Source of the DNA: Candidatus Bathyarchaeota archaeon
GTDB lineage: Archaea > Thermoproteota > CALKCG01 > B24
DNA: 64,000 nucleotides
Assembly (NCBI GenBank): GCA_018396755.1
Contig: JAGTQM010000007.1
Location: 16,440 to 80,439, forward strand
Direction of reading: 5' to 3'
A program made the translations under genes and the position numbers. The notes beneath the pieces were generated by a model, which searched no databases, was not told the DNA's origin, and was given only the letters and a program-made list of their open reading frames with translations. How positions within the stretch are numbered: the stretch's first letter is position 1; the number at the start of each line of letters is the position of its first letter. Below are positions 1 to 9,853 of the stretch, piece by piece.

Positions 1-60
1 TAATGAACCCCTACAGGAAAACCACTGGACTCCGTGAAGAATGCCCATAGCAAAGCTTAA

Positions 61-1083
61 ATGATTTTTCAACGACGTCTTGACGTGATCTGCATGCCAA
101 GTTTAGAGAAGAATGCTTTACGTGTTCAGATGCCTGATGGTAGCTTCGTTGAAATACCCTACTTTAAGATTAAAGGTGGGTTTTATAGCCCTGTTGTCTA
201 CATTCAAGCGGCTCAGCATGGAGTTGAGCTTACAGGCGTGTACACAATTAAACTTCTACTCGACAGTATTGTAAGCACGGATGTTAACGGGACAATTATA
301 CTGGTTCCCGTGGCAAATCCCCTGGCTGTGAAGTGGAGGAGACACTTCTACAAGATGGAGCTGGGGGAGCCGTACTCCAGCTACCATCCTCATCAGATGA
401 ATAGGCTTTGGCCTGGGAAAGCCGATGGAAATGAAACCGAGAGAATTGTTTACGATCTCTACAGGAACCTAGTTGAGCAAGCAGACTACGTTATGGATCT
501 CCACTGTTATGAGCAGTGGATTGCGCCAGCTGCGCTAGTTAATGGGTGGGATGAAGTGTCTGTAAGACTTGCCGAGTACTCGCTACTGCCGTTTATAGAC
601 GTTTACGAAAAATCTAACGTTCATAGGGGTATGCTAAGCTATGTGGCTACTGAAGCCGGTAAACACGCTCTCACAATTGAACATAGCGGTCAAAGGTGGG
701 TTTTCCCAGATCAAGCTAAACTCGTACATAAGGGACTTATGAATGTTCTTCGCTACTTAGCTGTAATTCCAGGCGAACCCATCAAGCCGAAACTTCAACT
801 TAAACTTAGAAGAGACAAACACGTAGATGTGTATGCTCCTGAGGGAGAATGGATAATAGTAACATTGAAGACAGCTGGCGAGGAAGTAGGAGAAGGAGAA
901 GAAATAGCTAAACTTCTCGATATGAATAGTTTAAAGGAGGAAACTATTAGAAGTCCAGTTAGAGGCGTCATATACTGGATAGGGTCTACAAGAAGCCACA
1001 TAGACACTAGACCGTCAGAAGAGGTTCAAGTGGTCTTGAAAGGAGAGAAATATCGAATAGCTACAATCTACGCTGTAGAATAA
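61..1083 (+). CDS. Succinylglutamate desuccinylase/aspartoacylase-family zinc hydrolase
   Basis: The 340-residue protein has the metal-binding pattern of the AspA/AstE branch of the M14-type zinc carboxypeptidase fold: QHGVE (His53, Glu56), a later DLH (His148), and a probable catalytic Glu in TIEHSG (Glu207). Such enzymes cleave amide bonds of N-acyl amino acids or related small amides in the cytoplasm. The last ~80 residues form a small domain with a beta-barrel or lipoyl-like flavour, as in several archaeal members. No signal peptide is visible. The substrate cannot be read from sequence; the convergent M20 peptidase suggests amino-acid or peptide catabolism. The ATG at the listed position is the first start after upstream stops; a later ATG at residue 12 is also possible. 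Confidence 0.8.
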   Translation: MIFQRRLDVICMPSLEKNALRVQMPDGSFVEIPYFKIKGGFYSPVVYIQAAQHGVELTGVYTIKLLLDSIVSTDVNGTIILVPVANPLAVKWRRHFYKMELGEPYSSYHPHQMNRLWPGKADGNETERIVYDLYRNLVEQADYVMDLHCYEQWIAPAALVNGWDEVSVRLAEYSLLPFIDVYEKSNVHRGMLSYVATEAGKHALTIEHSGQRWVFPDQAKLVHKGLMNVLRYLAVIPGEPIKPKLQLKLRRDKHVDVYAPEGEWIIVTLKTAGEEVGEGEEIAKLLDMNSLKEETIRSPVRGVIYWIGSTRSHIDTRPSEEVQVVLKGEKYRIATIYAVE

Positions 1084-1162
1084 AGACTAGCGTAGACTTT
1101 GGCAGATAATACCTAGACTAGCGATAAGCCTATATACGGTCAGCTAACTTTCACTTATCTCT

Positions 1163-2512
1163 CTAGTTTAATACCTTAAATTCACGTAGTATGTTTGTGG
1201 CATATAGAACCCCTTTGATCAAATGGTCGACCGTATTAAACTCATTAGGTGCATGGGCTTTAGAGAATGGTGGAGCACATCCAGTCCAAACGGATTCTAA
1301 ATATAGAATACCTGTAAATACGTAGTCGGGCCCAGACCCCGCAGCATTTGGATATAATATCGGCTTAACCTTGTATGCTTCTTCAGCCGCATATGAAGAT
1401 GCTTTAACTATAGATGCGGAGGGGGGTGTCTTAGACGGTAGGAGAGAGCCCAATTTAACTATTTCAATATCTCTGAAGCCCTCGGCATTTAAATGCTTTC
1501 TAAGCAGATCTAACAATCTATCTGGTTTCTGATCCACTATCAGCCTGAAGTCTAATTTTGCAGTTGCTTCACAGGGCAAAACGGTTTTAGACCCTTCTTC
1601 AATATAACCGGATTTTAAACCAGCTATATTAGCAGTCGGCTCACAGATCAGCTTCCTAAGTGCATTAACCCCTTTAACTCCTCCAAGAAGCTCTCTAATC
1701 CCAAGCTCTTTTACGATCTCTTCATCTTCAGGAGGAAGTTCTGAGATGAGTTTAGCTTCCTCCAATGTGATGGGGCGAACATCGTCATACCAACCTTCGA
1801 TCTTTATCCGTCCATCTGGAGACTTTATGGAGTTTAAAGCCCATACAAGTCTCCAAGCAGGATTGGCAACTATAGGTGCGTAGGAGGAGTGAACGTCTAT
1901 TTTAGCAGTTTTACATTTAAGTTCAACGTATAGAATACCTTTAACACCTAAACAGATCGCCGGTCTATTCGATGGGTGAAGCCCTCCATCCCAGCATACG
2001 ACGGCGTCTGCTTTGAGAAGGTCTTTATGAGCTTCCACGAAGTCTGGAAGGTTAGGGCTTCCAATTTCCTCTTCGCCTTCAAAGAGAAACTTAACGTTTA
2101 CAGGGGTTGACTTTTCATTCTTAACGTAGTATTCGGCTGCTTTTAGAAAAGCCATTATATTGCCCTTTGCATCTGAAGCCCCTCTCGCTACAATCTTACC
2201 GTCGACCATTTTTGCTTCAAAAGGCGGGTAGATCCATTCGTTTAAGGGGTCTGGAGGCTGAACGTCGTAGTGGCTGTAGATTAGAAGGGTTTTATCCGAC
2301 TCTTGAGATTTAACTTCACCATAGACCAATGGATTACCCCTGCTTTGAACGACATCGGCGTACATGCCTAAATCTTCCATAAGATCCCTCAGAAAAAGAG
2401 CACATTCGTTGACGCCTATGTTTTTCGCTGAAATACTCGGCTGTCTGAGGAAGCTCCTATATTTATCTATGAAATCATTCAGCGTAAGCTTCGTATAACC
2501 CAATACATCCAT
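1163..2512 (-). CDS. M20-family metallopeptidase (carnosinase/dipeptidase-like)
   Basis: The 449-residue protein carries the co-catalytic zinc ligands of peptidase family M20: SHYDVQP (His81 with Asp83), GASDAKG (bridging Asp114), EGEEEIGS (catalytic and metal Glu near 147-148), DGG near 175 and a C-terminal KAHAPNE His. The length and the central dimerisation lid match the ArgE/DapE/CPG2/CNDP-like branch. No leader peptide is visible, so it is probably cytoplasmic and trims dipeptides or acylated amino acids. It is convergent with the AspA-like gene and lies in the same orientation as the Gfo/Idh gene upstream (73 bp), so a two-gene unit is possible. The exact substrate is unknown. Confidence 0.85.
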   Translation of the reverse strand: MDVLGYTKLTLNDFIDKYRSFLRQPSISAKNIGVNECALFLRDLMEDLGMYADVVQSRGNPLVYGEVKSQESDKTLLIYSHYDVQPPDPLNEWIYPPFEAKMVDGKIVARGASDAKGNIMAFLKAAEYYVKNEKSTPVNVKFLFEGEEEIGSPNLPDFVEAHKDLLKADAVVCWDGGLHPSNRPAICLGVKGILYVELKCKTAKIDVHSSYAPIVANPAWRLVWALNSIKSPDGRIKIEGWYDDVRPITLEEAKLISELPPEDEEIVKELGIRELLGGVKGVNALRKLICEPTANIAGLKSGYIEEGSKTVLPCEATAKLDFRLIVDQKPDRLLDLLRKHLNAEGFRDIEIVKLGSLLPSKTPPSASIVKASSYAAEEAYKVKPILYPNAAGSGPDYVFTGILYLESVWTGCAPPFSKAHAPNEFNTVDHLIKGVLYATNILREFKVLN

Positions 2513-2585
2513 ACAAAAAGATAATCAACCGGAAGAAGTAGATTAATGTTTAGATATGTTCCCAGTACCAGTATATAATGGAGGG

Positions 2586-3641
2586 TTATTCTTTTAGGGG
2601 AAGATTCACAACTTCTCCAGTGGCAGAAGATCTATAGATTGCTCTTATAAGTTCTAGACTTCTCCGCCCTTCATAACCGTCCACCAGCGGTCTCCTATCT
2701 TCTAAAACCGCGTCGACGAAGTCTTTCAAGAGACGTTTATGGTTTTCTATGGGAACTGCTTCAGGTCTCTCCCATGATTTAAGACCCTCTATCCTTTTAA
2801 CTGGAGGCTTTAGGGTTGGAATTTCCTCAACAGTCTTCATAAACTTGATCTCATCACCTTCAACTGTAACGGTTCCCTTTAAACCGTGAACCTCCAATCT
2901 CGTAGGTAGACCCGGATATGTGGCGGTGCTAGCCTGTATGACACCTAATGCACCGTTTCTAAATCTAACTACGGCTACAGCTAAGTCTTCAACCTCAATA
3001 TTATGGCCTAAGGTATCTACTTTAGCCCAGACGGACTCCGGCTCACCCATAATCCACAAAAGCAGGTCTATCGTGTGAATTGCCTGGTTTATGAGAGCCC
3101 CACCTCCCTCCGTAGCCAATCTACCCCTCCACGAACTACCTGCGTAGTATTCTTCGGTTCTATACCATTCGACTACGGCTTCACCCATTATTAGCCTTCC
3201 AAGTACACCTCTGTCTGCAAGAGATTTCACGAAATTGAATGAGTCGTCGAATCTAGATTGAAAGATTACACCGAGTTTGACGCCTTTAGTTTCAGCTCTC
3301 CTTATAAGCTCATCAGCCTCCGTCAAATTGACGGCCATAGGTTTATCTACGAGTACGTTAACACCGTTCTCTATCGCCTCTAAAGCTATTTGAAAATGTG
3401 CGTAGTGAGGAGCTGAGACAGCTACTATATCAGGCTTCTCCGAGCCGATCATATCGTAGATGTTTGAATATGCAGTTTTAAACCCGTATTTTCTAGCAAA
3501 TTCTTCTGTTTTAGCTCTATTTCTAGCTACAACGCCTGTAAGCTCTAGAACACCTTCTTTAGCGAGCTCAGACGCAGCCCCAGATATGAAGCTACTGCCT
3601 ACACCTGTGCCTACAACACCAAACTTTAAACGAGTCGGCAC
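2586..3641 (-). CDS. Gfo/Idh/MocA-family NAD(P)-dependent oxidoreductase
   Basis: An N-terminal Rossmann fold begins with VVGTGVGSSF, followed by the family's DKPMAVNL (the EKP-like motif with the catalytic Lys) near residue 99 and GGGALINQAIHTIDLLLW, whose Asp/His pair lies at the active site. The 351-residue length is typical. These enzymes oxidise or reduce sugars, inositols or amino sugars using NAD(P). The start is GTG; upstream codons give no better candidate. Its position next to URO-D-like, deoC and GH127 genes suggests sugar catabolism, but the substrate cannot be assigned. A second, longer family member lies near 37 kb. Confidence 0.88.
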   Translation of the reverse strand: MPTRLKFGVVGTGVGSSFISGAASELAKEGVLELTGVVARNRAKTEEFARKYGFKTAYSNIYDMIGSEKPDIVAVSAPHYAHFQIALEAIENGVNVLVDKPMAVNLTEADELIRRAETKGVKLGVIFQSRFDDSFNFVKSLADRGVLGRLIMGEAVVEWYRTEEYYAGSSWRGRLATEGGGALINQAIHTIDLLLWIMGEPESVWAKVDTLGHNIEVEDLAVAVVRFRNGALGVIQASTATYPGLPTRLEVHGLKGTVTVEGDEIKFMKTVEEIPTLKPPVKRIEGLKSWERPEAVPIENHKRLLKDFVDAVLEDRRPLVDGYEGRRSLELIRAIYRSSATGEVVNLPLKE

Positions 3642-3771
3642 TTTAACACCGATTAGAAATCAGATTAGACGGTAAATGTAAATCTTTCTCATCGTTCATG
3701 CTAGATGGTATGTCGACAGTTGAAATATTGTTGAGCAATTTTTAAAATAAACTTCAGATAAATATGTCAAC

Positions 3772-4848
3772 GTGGTTGATTTGACACCTCGTGAAAGGGT
3801 TATTGCAGCTTTAGAACATAGAGGGGATAAGTTGGATAGAATACCTATACAGGATAGCCCATGGGGCGCTACAGTCAACAGGTGGATAAGAGAAGGCTTA
3901 CCTGATGGCCAATCTCCCAGCGATTACTTCGGCTATGAGATTGCACAGTTTAGTGCAGATACTTCTCCCATGTTTCCAGTGGAAGTTATCCATGAGGACG
4001 CGGAGTACATAGTTGAGAGGACTTCATATGGAGGAATACGTAGGAATCACAAGGATTACTCTACCACTCCAGAGATAATAGATTGGCCTTGCAAAACTAG
4101 AGAAGACTGGGAGAAGATTAAGATTAGGCTTCAGCCCAGTGAGAGGAGGGTTGACTGGGTCTCATCGTTAAACTCCTACCATAGGGAGAGGAGCCGTGGA
4201 AGGTTTATAATGTACGGTGCAGCTGTAGGCTACGATAAGATTCAAAACTATGTTAAATCTACAGAGCTTCTTAAAGCCGTCATAAGAGACCCTGAATGGG
4301 TTAAAGACATGTACTGGACTGACGCTAAACTTGCTATGGATATGTGCGATATAATGATCAGAGGGGGTTTTAAATTCGACGGAGCATTCCTATACTGCGA
4401 CTTGGGTTATAGAAGAGGGCTCTTTTTCTCGCCTAGGCACTATGAGGAACAGTTGCATCCAGTGTTCAAAGAATTGTGCAGGTTTTTCAAATCTAGAGGA
4501 ATGTACGTGTTTCTCCACTGTTGCGGCAATGTGAAAGACTTAATACCATACTTCATAGAAGAAGGGATCGACGTTCTACAGCCTTTAGAAGTTAAAGCAG
4601 GCATGGATCTCATAGAGCTTAAGGAGAAGTATGGGGATAGAATGAGTTTCATGGGCGGTATAGACGTTAGACTCATGGCCTTAGACGACCCTAAACCTAT
4701 AGAGGAGGAGATTAAGAGGAAGATTACCTTTGCAAAGCAGGGTGGAGGCTACATATACCACTCAGACCACTCTGTTCCAAATAATGTAAGCTTCCAAAAC
4801 TATAAACGCGTAATAGAACTCGTTCATAAGTACGGTAGATACCGTTAA
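3772..4848 (+). CDS. Uroporphyrinogen decarboxylase-like (URO-D superfamily) protein
   Basis: The 358-residue TIM-barrel protein has URO-D superfamily features: TPRERVIAALEHR at the N-terminus, HCCGNVKDLIP (the His-x-Cys-Gly segment of the methyltransferase-type branch) and FMGGIDVRLMAL. It lacks the canonical Arg-rich entrance of true HemE, so heme synthesis is unlikely. Close relatives are corrinoid-related methyltransferases (MtaA/CmuA-like) and uncharacterised enzymes found near sugar genes. The start is GTG, about 130 bp from the divergent Gfo/Idh gene, so the two probably share a promoter region. Function is inferred only to superfamily level. Confidence 0.8.
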   Translation: MVDLTPRERVIAALEHRGDKLDRIPIQDSPWGATVNRWIREGLPDGQSPSDYFGYEIAQFSADTSPMFPVEVIHEDAEYIVERTSYGGIRRNHKDYSTTPEIIDWPCKTREDWEKIKIRLQPSERRVDWVSSLNSYHRERSRGRFIMYGAAVGYDKIQNYVKSTELLKAVIRDPEWVKDMYWTDAKLAMDMCDIMIRGGFKFDGAFLYCDLGYRRGLFFSPRHYEEQLHPVFKELCRFFKSRGMYVFLHCCGNVKDLIPYFIEEGIDVLQPLEVKAGMDLIELKEKYGDRMSFMGGIDVRLMALDDPKPIEEEIKRKITFAKQGGGYIYHSDHSVPNNVSFQNYKRVIELVHKYGRYR

Positions 4849-4982
4849 AACACACGTAAGTATGGTGGTTCAAATAGATCTTTAATTTTTAACCTTAATG
4901 CTCCTAGTGTAGTCCACCGACATAGTTGGATCTGGGTTCTAAGTGAAAGCTTAATTTTCAGGTTTGGTAAAGTAATCTCCGT

Positions 4983-5660
4983 ATGATTCTTACGCGTAGA
5001 AGGCTCGCGTCTATGATGGACTATGCTCTAGTAAAACCTACGCACAGTCTTACAGATGTAGAGGAGGCGGCTAAAGCCGCTAGAGAGAACAATATAGGTG
5101 TCCTCTGCGTTCTACCAGTCATGGTGGAGGACGCGGTTAAACTGCTTAAAGGATCTGAGACGAAGGTATGTTCAACCGTGGGTTTTCCATTCGGCTCATC
5201 GACTACTAAGTTGAAGGTTTTAGAGGCTGAGCAGGTCATAGATGATGGGGCTTGCGAAGTAGACATGGTTATGAATATTCCATTTTTCAAATCTAAACTT
5301 TACGAGAAGGTTAAATCCGATGTAGAAGCCGTTTTGAAAGTTTCAAAACCCAGAGATGTAAAGGTTAAAGTGATAGTTGAAACTGGATATCTAACCGCTG
5401 AAGAAATAGCATTAGCATGTAAAATAATTGATGAGGCGGGGGCTGACTACGTTAAAACATGTACCGGCTTCGGCCCCCGAGGTACCACAATAGAGGATAT
5501 TGAAATCATAAAGAAGAACATTAAGAGAGCGAAGATAAAAGCCGCTGGTGGAATATCCTCCTTTGAAAAAGCCCTTCAATTCATTAAAATGGGCGTTGAA
5601 CGCATAGGTACATCCAATGCTTTAGAGATCTTAAGAAGTTGGAGACCTGTAGAAGTTTGA
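4983..5660 (+). CDS. deoC: Deoxyribose-phosphate aldolase
   Basis: The 225-residue class I aldolase converts 2-deoxyribose-5-phosphate to acetaldehyde and glyceraldehyde-3-phosphate. It shows every landmark of the DeoC TIM barrel: CSTVGFPFG, EVDMVMNI with catalytic Asp94, VKVIVETG with the Schiff-base Lys129, and VKTCTGFGPRG with the second active-site Lys158. It probably serves deoxynucleoside salvage and lies between the URO-D-like and GH127 genes on the same strand, although gaps of 107-134 bp allow independent promoters. Confidence 0.95.
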   Translation: MILTRRRLASMMDYALVKPTHSLTDVEEAAKAARENNIGVLCVLPVMVEDAVKLLKGSETKVCSTVGFPFGSSTTKLKVLEAEQVIDDGACEVDMVMNIPFFKSKLYEKVKSDVEAVLKVSKPRDVKVKVIVETGYLTAEEIALACKIIDEAGADYVKTCTGFGPRGTTIEDIEIIKKNIKRAKIKAAGGISSFEKALQFIKMGVERIGTSNALEILRSWRPVEV

Positions 5661-5767
5661 TTTTTTAAAAGAGGGATTACGGCGTTAAGAGAACATTTAA
5701 TCGGTTAGGTTTCAGAGACCTATAAGCTTTTGTCTTATAGAGAGTAAATAGTTTAAACGTGGTCTAA

Positions 5768-7663
5768 TTGAAGCCTAAATGTGTTGTAGTAGATAGTTCT
5801 CAAAGTCCGTATTCACTGCTTAAACCCGTATCTGTGGATTCTGTTAAACTTAAGGACGGTTTCTGGGCGCCTAGAATAAAAACGCTCATAGAGGTAACGC
5901 TTCCTACGCAGTATGAACTGCTTGAGGAAACTGGGAGGATAGATAACTTCCGTAGAACAGCTGGGAAGATGGAAACAGAGTTTAAAGGGCTATTCTTTAA
6001 CGATTCAGACGTCTATAAGTGGGTTGAAGCGGCATCTTACGCTTTAGCTTACGATGGTGACAGCCGCATAGAAAGAATAGTGAACAGTGTAATTACCGAT
6101 ATAGTAGATGCCCAAGATCCAGATGGCTACTTGAATACATACTTTACGTTTGAAAGAAGAGCTCAACGTTGGACCAATCTACGTGATATGCATGAACTGT
6201 ATTGCGCGGGTCATCTGATTCAAGCAGCCGTCGCACATTATAGGGCAACAGGTAGGAGGACGCTTTTAGACGCAGGTGTTAAACTGGCAGATCACATACT
6301 CAGCATATTTGCTCCAGGTAAAAGGCAGGGAACACCTGGTCATCCTGAAATTGAAATGGCGCTCGTAGAACTTTATAGAACTACCCGTAGAAGTGCTTTC
6401 CTAGACCTAGCTAAGTCTTTCATAGATAACCGTGGTAAAGGCTTAATCGGCGGAAGCCTATACCACATAGATCATAAACCGTTCAGAGAACTCGATGAAA
6501 TAGTTGGTCATGCTGTGAGAAGTGTTTACTTAAACTGTGGAGCTGCAGACGTCTACATGGAGACTGGGGATGGAAGTCTTCTAAGAGCATTAGAGCGTCT
6601 ATGGCAGAACATGGTTAATTGTAAAATGTACGTTACAGGGGGATTGGGCTCTAGGTATGAGGGAGAGGCGTTTGGGGAAAACTATGAATTACCGAATAGA
6701 CGCGCCTATGCTGAGACGTGCGCCGCAGTAGCGAACGTCATGTGGAATTGGCGTATGCTCTTAGTAACTGGTAAAGCAGAATACGCTGATATCATGGAGC
6801 TGGCTCTATACAATGGAGCTCTTGCGGGGATAGGTCTAGATGGTGAGACATACTTCTACGTTAATCCGCTGGTAGATAGAGGATTGCATAGGAGGAGTAG
6901 ATGGTTTGATTGTGCATGTTGCCCACCGAATATAGCGAGGCTTATAGCATCTATTTCAGGCTACTTCTACAGTACTTCACGAGATGGGATATGGATACAT
7001 ATTTACGCAACAAGCGAAGCATCCATAGAATTTAACGGTGGACTCGTTAAAATGACTCAGAATACCGATTACCCTTGGAGTGGACACGTTGAGATAACGG
7101 TATACCCTGAAAAACTTTCAGAGTTTTCAATATTCCTACGTATTCCAGGGTGGAGTTTAAAGACGGCTACGGCTTTAAACGGTAAACCCTTAGATTTCAA
7201 TCTAAAACCTCCACAGTATTTAGAGATTAAAAGGGTCTGGGAGAAGGGGGATGTAATATCGATGGATTTAGATATGCGAGTGAACGTCTTATCATCCCAC
7301 CCATATGTTTTAGAGAATAGTTGTAGAGTCGCATTAAAACGTGGACCCCTCGTCTATTGTGTGGAACAGACGGATAACCCGGATTTTGACGTATGGGATT
7401 TAATGCTTTCTCCAGACTCATCATTTAACATTATGCAAAGACCAGATGTACTCAATGGCATTTGTACGATTCAATGCGATGGCTTCGCTGTTGAGAGAAT
7501 TCTCACTTCCCTCTACTTCCGTCTTGAAGAAGACACGGTGAAGCTTAAGCCTGTTAAATTTACAGCTATACCTTATTATGCATGGGCTAATAGAGAACCA
7601 GGGCCTATGATTGTGTGGATTCCAACGTTTAACACGAATTTGATTAAACAATACCCATTATAG
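5768..7663 (+). CDS. Glycoside hydrolase family 127 protein (beta-L-arabinofuranosidase-like)
   Basis: The 631-residue protein has the (alpha/alpha)6 barrel plus beta-sandwich arrangement of GH127 (formerly DUF1680). The family's zinc site is visible as ELPNRRAYAETC (Glu316, Cys318) and CACCPPN (Cys382-385); in characterised members one of these Cys residues acts as the nucleophile. It would remove terminal arabinofuranosyl or similar sugars from oligosaccharides. No signal peptide is seen, so it acts on imported sugars. Translation starts at TTG. With the Gfo/Idh, URO-D-like and deoC genes it forms a small carbohydrate-use neighbourhood; the true substrate may differ because the family is broad. 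Confidence 0.85.
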   Translation: MKPKCVVVDSSQSPYSLLKPVSVDSVKLKDGFWAPRIKTLIEVTLPTQYELLEETGRIDNFRRTAGKMETEFKGLFFNDSDVYKWVEAASYALAYDGDSRIERIVNSVITDIVDAQDPDGYLNTYFTFERRAQRWTNLRDMHELYCAGHLIQAAVAHYRATGRRTLLDAGVKLADHILSIFAPGKRQGTPGHPEIEMALVELYRTTRRSAFLDLAKSFIDNRGKGLIGGSLYHIDHKPFRELDEIVGHAVRSVYLNCGAADVYMETGDGSLLRALERLWQNMVNCKMYVTGGLGSRYEGEAFGENYELPNRRAYAETCAAVANVMWNWRMLLVTGKAEYADIMELALYNGALAGIGLDGETYFYVNPLVDRGLHRRSRWFDCACCPPNIARLIASISGYFYSTSRDGIWIHIYATSEASIEFNGGLVKMTQNTDYPWSGHVEITVYPEKLSEFSIFLRIPGWSLKTATALNGKPLDFNLKPPQYLEIKRVWEKGDVISMDLDMRVNVLSSHPYVLENSCRVALKRGPLVYCVEQTDNPDFDVWDLMLSPDSSFNIMQRPDVLNGICTIQCDGFAVERILTSLYFRLEEDTVKLKPVKFTAIPYYAWANREPGPMIVWIPTFNTNLIKQYPL

Positions 7664-7852
7664 TTTGGTATCTCGTGGATTTTAGTTTACATTTATAAGT
7701 ATTCACCAGGATCTTTTTGTAGCTCTCTCGGATAGAGCACCTTTTAAATTCTTGAGCAATGCCTAATTTAGGCTTATAGGTATGGATTGGACTATGCATA
7801 TAGAGGGACAATAAAATCACATGAAGACTTAGAGTCTATGAAAGATATGCGA

Positions 7853-9304
7853 TTATATTGGCTTTCTAATCTTCCATTTTGTCTCTCCGGCAACGTCTTC
7901 AAGTTCTACGCCAAGTTCTCTAAGTCTGTTCCTTATCATATCCGATATGTCGTAGCGTTTTTCCCTTCTAAAGATTTCGCGAACTTCTACTATGAGTTGG
8001 ATAAGACGTTCGACGAGGTCTTTAGAAGGCGGCGGTTTGTATTCTTCGAGTACTCCGAAAACCCTTCTAACGGTATTCAGAAATTCTAAAGCTTCCTCCT
8101 TAACTCCCCTGTTTAATGTAGAAGTTGCCGCTATTAAGCTGTTGACGGCTCTCACGTAGTTAAACAGAACCGCTAGAGCACCTGGAGTATCTAAGTCGTC
8201 ATCCATACGTTCTTCAAAGTCAATTATCGATTTCTTAGTAAACTCTAGAATTTCCCTTTCATTTTCACTGAGAGTATATTCTACAGCTTCCATAGACTCC
8301 ATCCTCTCAATGAAATCTGATAATCGACGTAGGTTTTCCTCAGCTATTTTAATAGAGTTTTCATTGAAGTCTACATCGCTTCTATAGTGCGCCGATATGT
8401 AGAACATTCGTAGAACATCCTTACCCCACTTATCTAAAGCTTCAGTAAGTTTGATAATGTTACCCTTGCTCTTACTCATTTTCTCGCCGTTTATCGTTAA
8501 AAGCCCACAGTGAATCCAGTATTTCACAAACGGCTTTTTACCAGTATATGCTTCACTCTGAGCTAGAGAGTTTTCATGGTGAGGGAAGATTAGTTCTCTA
8601 GCACCGCCATGTAGATCTATCTGTTCTCCGAGATATTTCACACTCATAACTGAACACTCTATATGCCATCCTGGGAAGCCGTAGCCCCATGGAGACTTCC
8701 ACCTCAGCGGGTAATCTTCTGAAGCCGTCTTCCACAATGCGAAATCGGCGGGGTTACGCTTCCTAGGATCGGGTTCAACCCTATGCATTATGAGCTCCTC
8801 CTTACGTACGCCTGAAAGTTTACCGTAATCTTCAAACTTTGAAACGTCGAAGTAAACGTTTCCATCTACCACATAGCCATAACCCTTCTCCAGAAGCTTC
8901 TCAATAACTTCGACCATTTCCATGATGTGCCCGCTAGCTCTAGGTTGAATACTGGGTCGTTTATTTCCAAGCCTATCCATAGCCTCTAAGTATTCGAGCA
9001 GGTACTTATCGGCTATTTCCATAGGATGGAGCCTCTCTCTCTTAGCCCCTAAAATCATACGGTCTTCTCCAACTGTTTCAAGAATGTGCCCAACGTCTGT
9101 GACGTTTCGAACATATTTGACGTGAAAGCCTCTATACTCAAGCCATCTGATGAGGATGTCGTAAACAACGCTTGCCCTACCATGCCCTAGATGAGGACTG
9201 TCATAAACGGTTGGACCGCAGACGTAAATTTTAACGAGACCGGGTTCTATGCTTTGAAAAACCTCCTTCTGCCTAGTCATAGTGTTGTAGATTCTTATGG
9301 ACAT
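7853..9304 (-). CDS. cysS: Cysteinyl-tRNA synthetase
   Basis: The 483-residue class I synthetase attaches Cys to tRNA-Cys. Its catalytic core shows YVCGPTVYDSPHLGHGR (zinc Cys29 and the HIGH-type HLGH), GWHIECSVMS and HHENSLAQSEA for the remaining zinc ligands, and a clear KMSKSKGN loop. The DALR-like helical C-terminal domain is present. Length is close to the bacterial and archaeal norm of about 460-480. It is divergent from rps15, with 91 bp between them. No anomaly seen. Confidence 0.97.
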   Translation of the reverse strand: MSIRIYNTMTRQKEVFQSIEPGLVKIYVCGPTVYDSPHLGHGRASVVYDILIRWLEYRGFHVKYVRNVTDVGHILETVGEDRMILGAKRERLHPMEIADKYLLEYLEAMDRLGNKRPSIQPRASGHIMEMVEVIEKLLEKGYGYVVDGNVYFDVSKFEDYGKLSGVRKEELIMHRVEPDPRKRNPADFALWKTASEDYPLRWKSPWGYGFPGWHIECSVMSVKYLGEQIDLHGGARELIFPHHENSLAQSEAYTGKKPFVKYWIHCGLLTINGEKMSKSKGNIIKLTEALDKWGKDVLRMFYISAHYRSDVDFNENSIKIAEENLRRLSDFIERMESMEAVEYTLSENEREILEFTKKSIIDFEERMDDDLDTPGALAVLFNYVRAVNSLIAATSTLNRGVKEEALEFLNTVRRVFGVLEEYKPPPSKDLVERLIQLIVEVREIFRREKRYDISDMIRNRLRELGVELEDVAGETKWKIRKPI

Positions 9305-9356
9305 GCTACATTATCTTACTAGTGGAGCTGCTTAAATTGTTTCTCTTCAAGGAAAG

Positions 9357-9364
9357 CTTTATAT
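9357..9364 (+). promoter_or_regulatory. TATA box of rps15
   Basis: CTTTATAT preceded by a purine-rich BRE-like GGAAAG lies about 31 bp upstream of the TTG start of rps15. That spacing would put transcription initiation only a few bases before the start codon, in keeping with short archaeal leaders. Confidence 0.5.
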
Positions 9365-9395
9365 TGTAAGTTAACTCTAAAGGCTGAAGGTAGAG

Positions 9396-9842
9396 TTGAA
9401 GAAGAGAGCTCATGCACGTGGCAAATCTCATTCAACTAGACCTATTGCTAAAAGACCGCCGCCTTGGTGTAATTATAAACCTGAGGAAGTAGAGGCGTTG
9501 ATTGTTAAGCTCGGCAAAGACATGATACCGTCAAGTACTATAGGGATTATTTTAAGAGACCAGTACGGTATACCTCTCGTTAAACACATAACTGGGAAAA
9601 CAGTTACGGAGATACTTAAAGAACACGGTTTAACCTCCGATATTCCTGAAGACCTGACAAATCTACTAAGAAAAGCCGCAAGATTGAGGAGACATAGTGA
9701 GACGCATAAGAAAGATAAACCTAACAAAAGGGCTCTTCAAATAATAGAGGCGAAAATATATAGACTTTCCAAGTACTACAAATCCATTGGAAGACTACCG
9801 CAAGACTGGACTTATAAGGCTGTTGTATTATCCGCAGAGTAG
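9396..9842 (+). CDS. rps15: 30S ribosomal protein S15 (S13e type)
   Basis: The 148-residue protein matches archaeal/eukaryal S15P/S13e: a basic N-terminus (MKKRAHARGKSHSTRP), PPPWCNYKPEEVEALIVKL in the archaeal N-terminal extension, and the universal S15 core with LRRHSETHKKD and AKIYRLSKYYK. It binds 16S rRNA in the platform of the small subunit. The start is TTG; the conserved KRAHARGKS run follows directly. It is monocistronic and convergent with the adenosyltransferase gene, 11 bp away. Confidence 0.96.
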   Translation: MKKRAHARGKSHSTRPIAKRPPPWCNYKPEEVEALIVKLGKDMIPSSTIGIILRDQYGIPLVKHITGKTVTEILKEHGLTSDIPEDLTNLLRKAARLRRHSETHKKDKPNKRALQIIEAKIYRLSKYYKSIGRLPQDWTYKAVVLSAE

Positions 9843-9853
9843 ATTTAATAAAG

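Noticed and set aside
7787-8089. 100-codon plus-strand ORF over the end of cysS
   Set aside because: It lies opposite the cysS coding end and its residues follow the reverse strand of conserved cysS sequence; a shadow.
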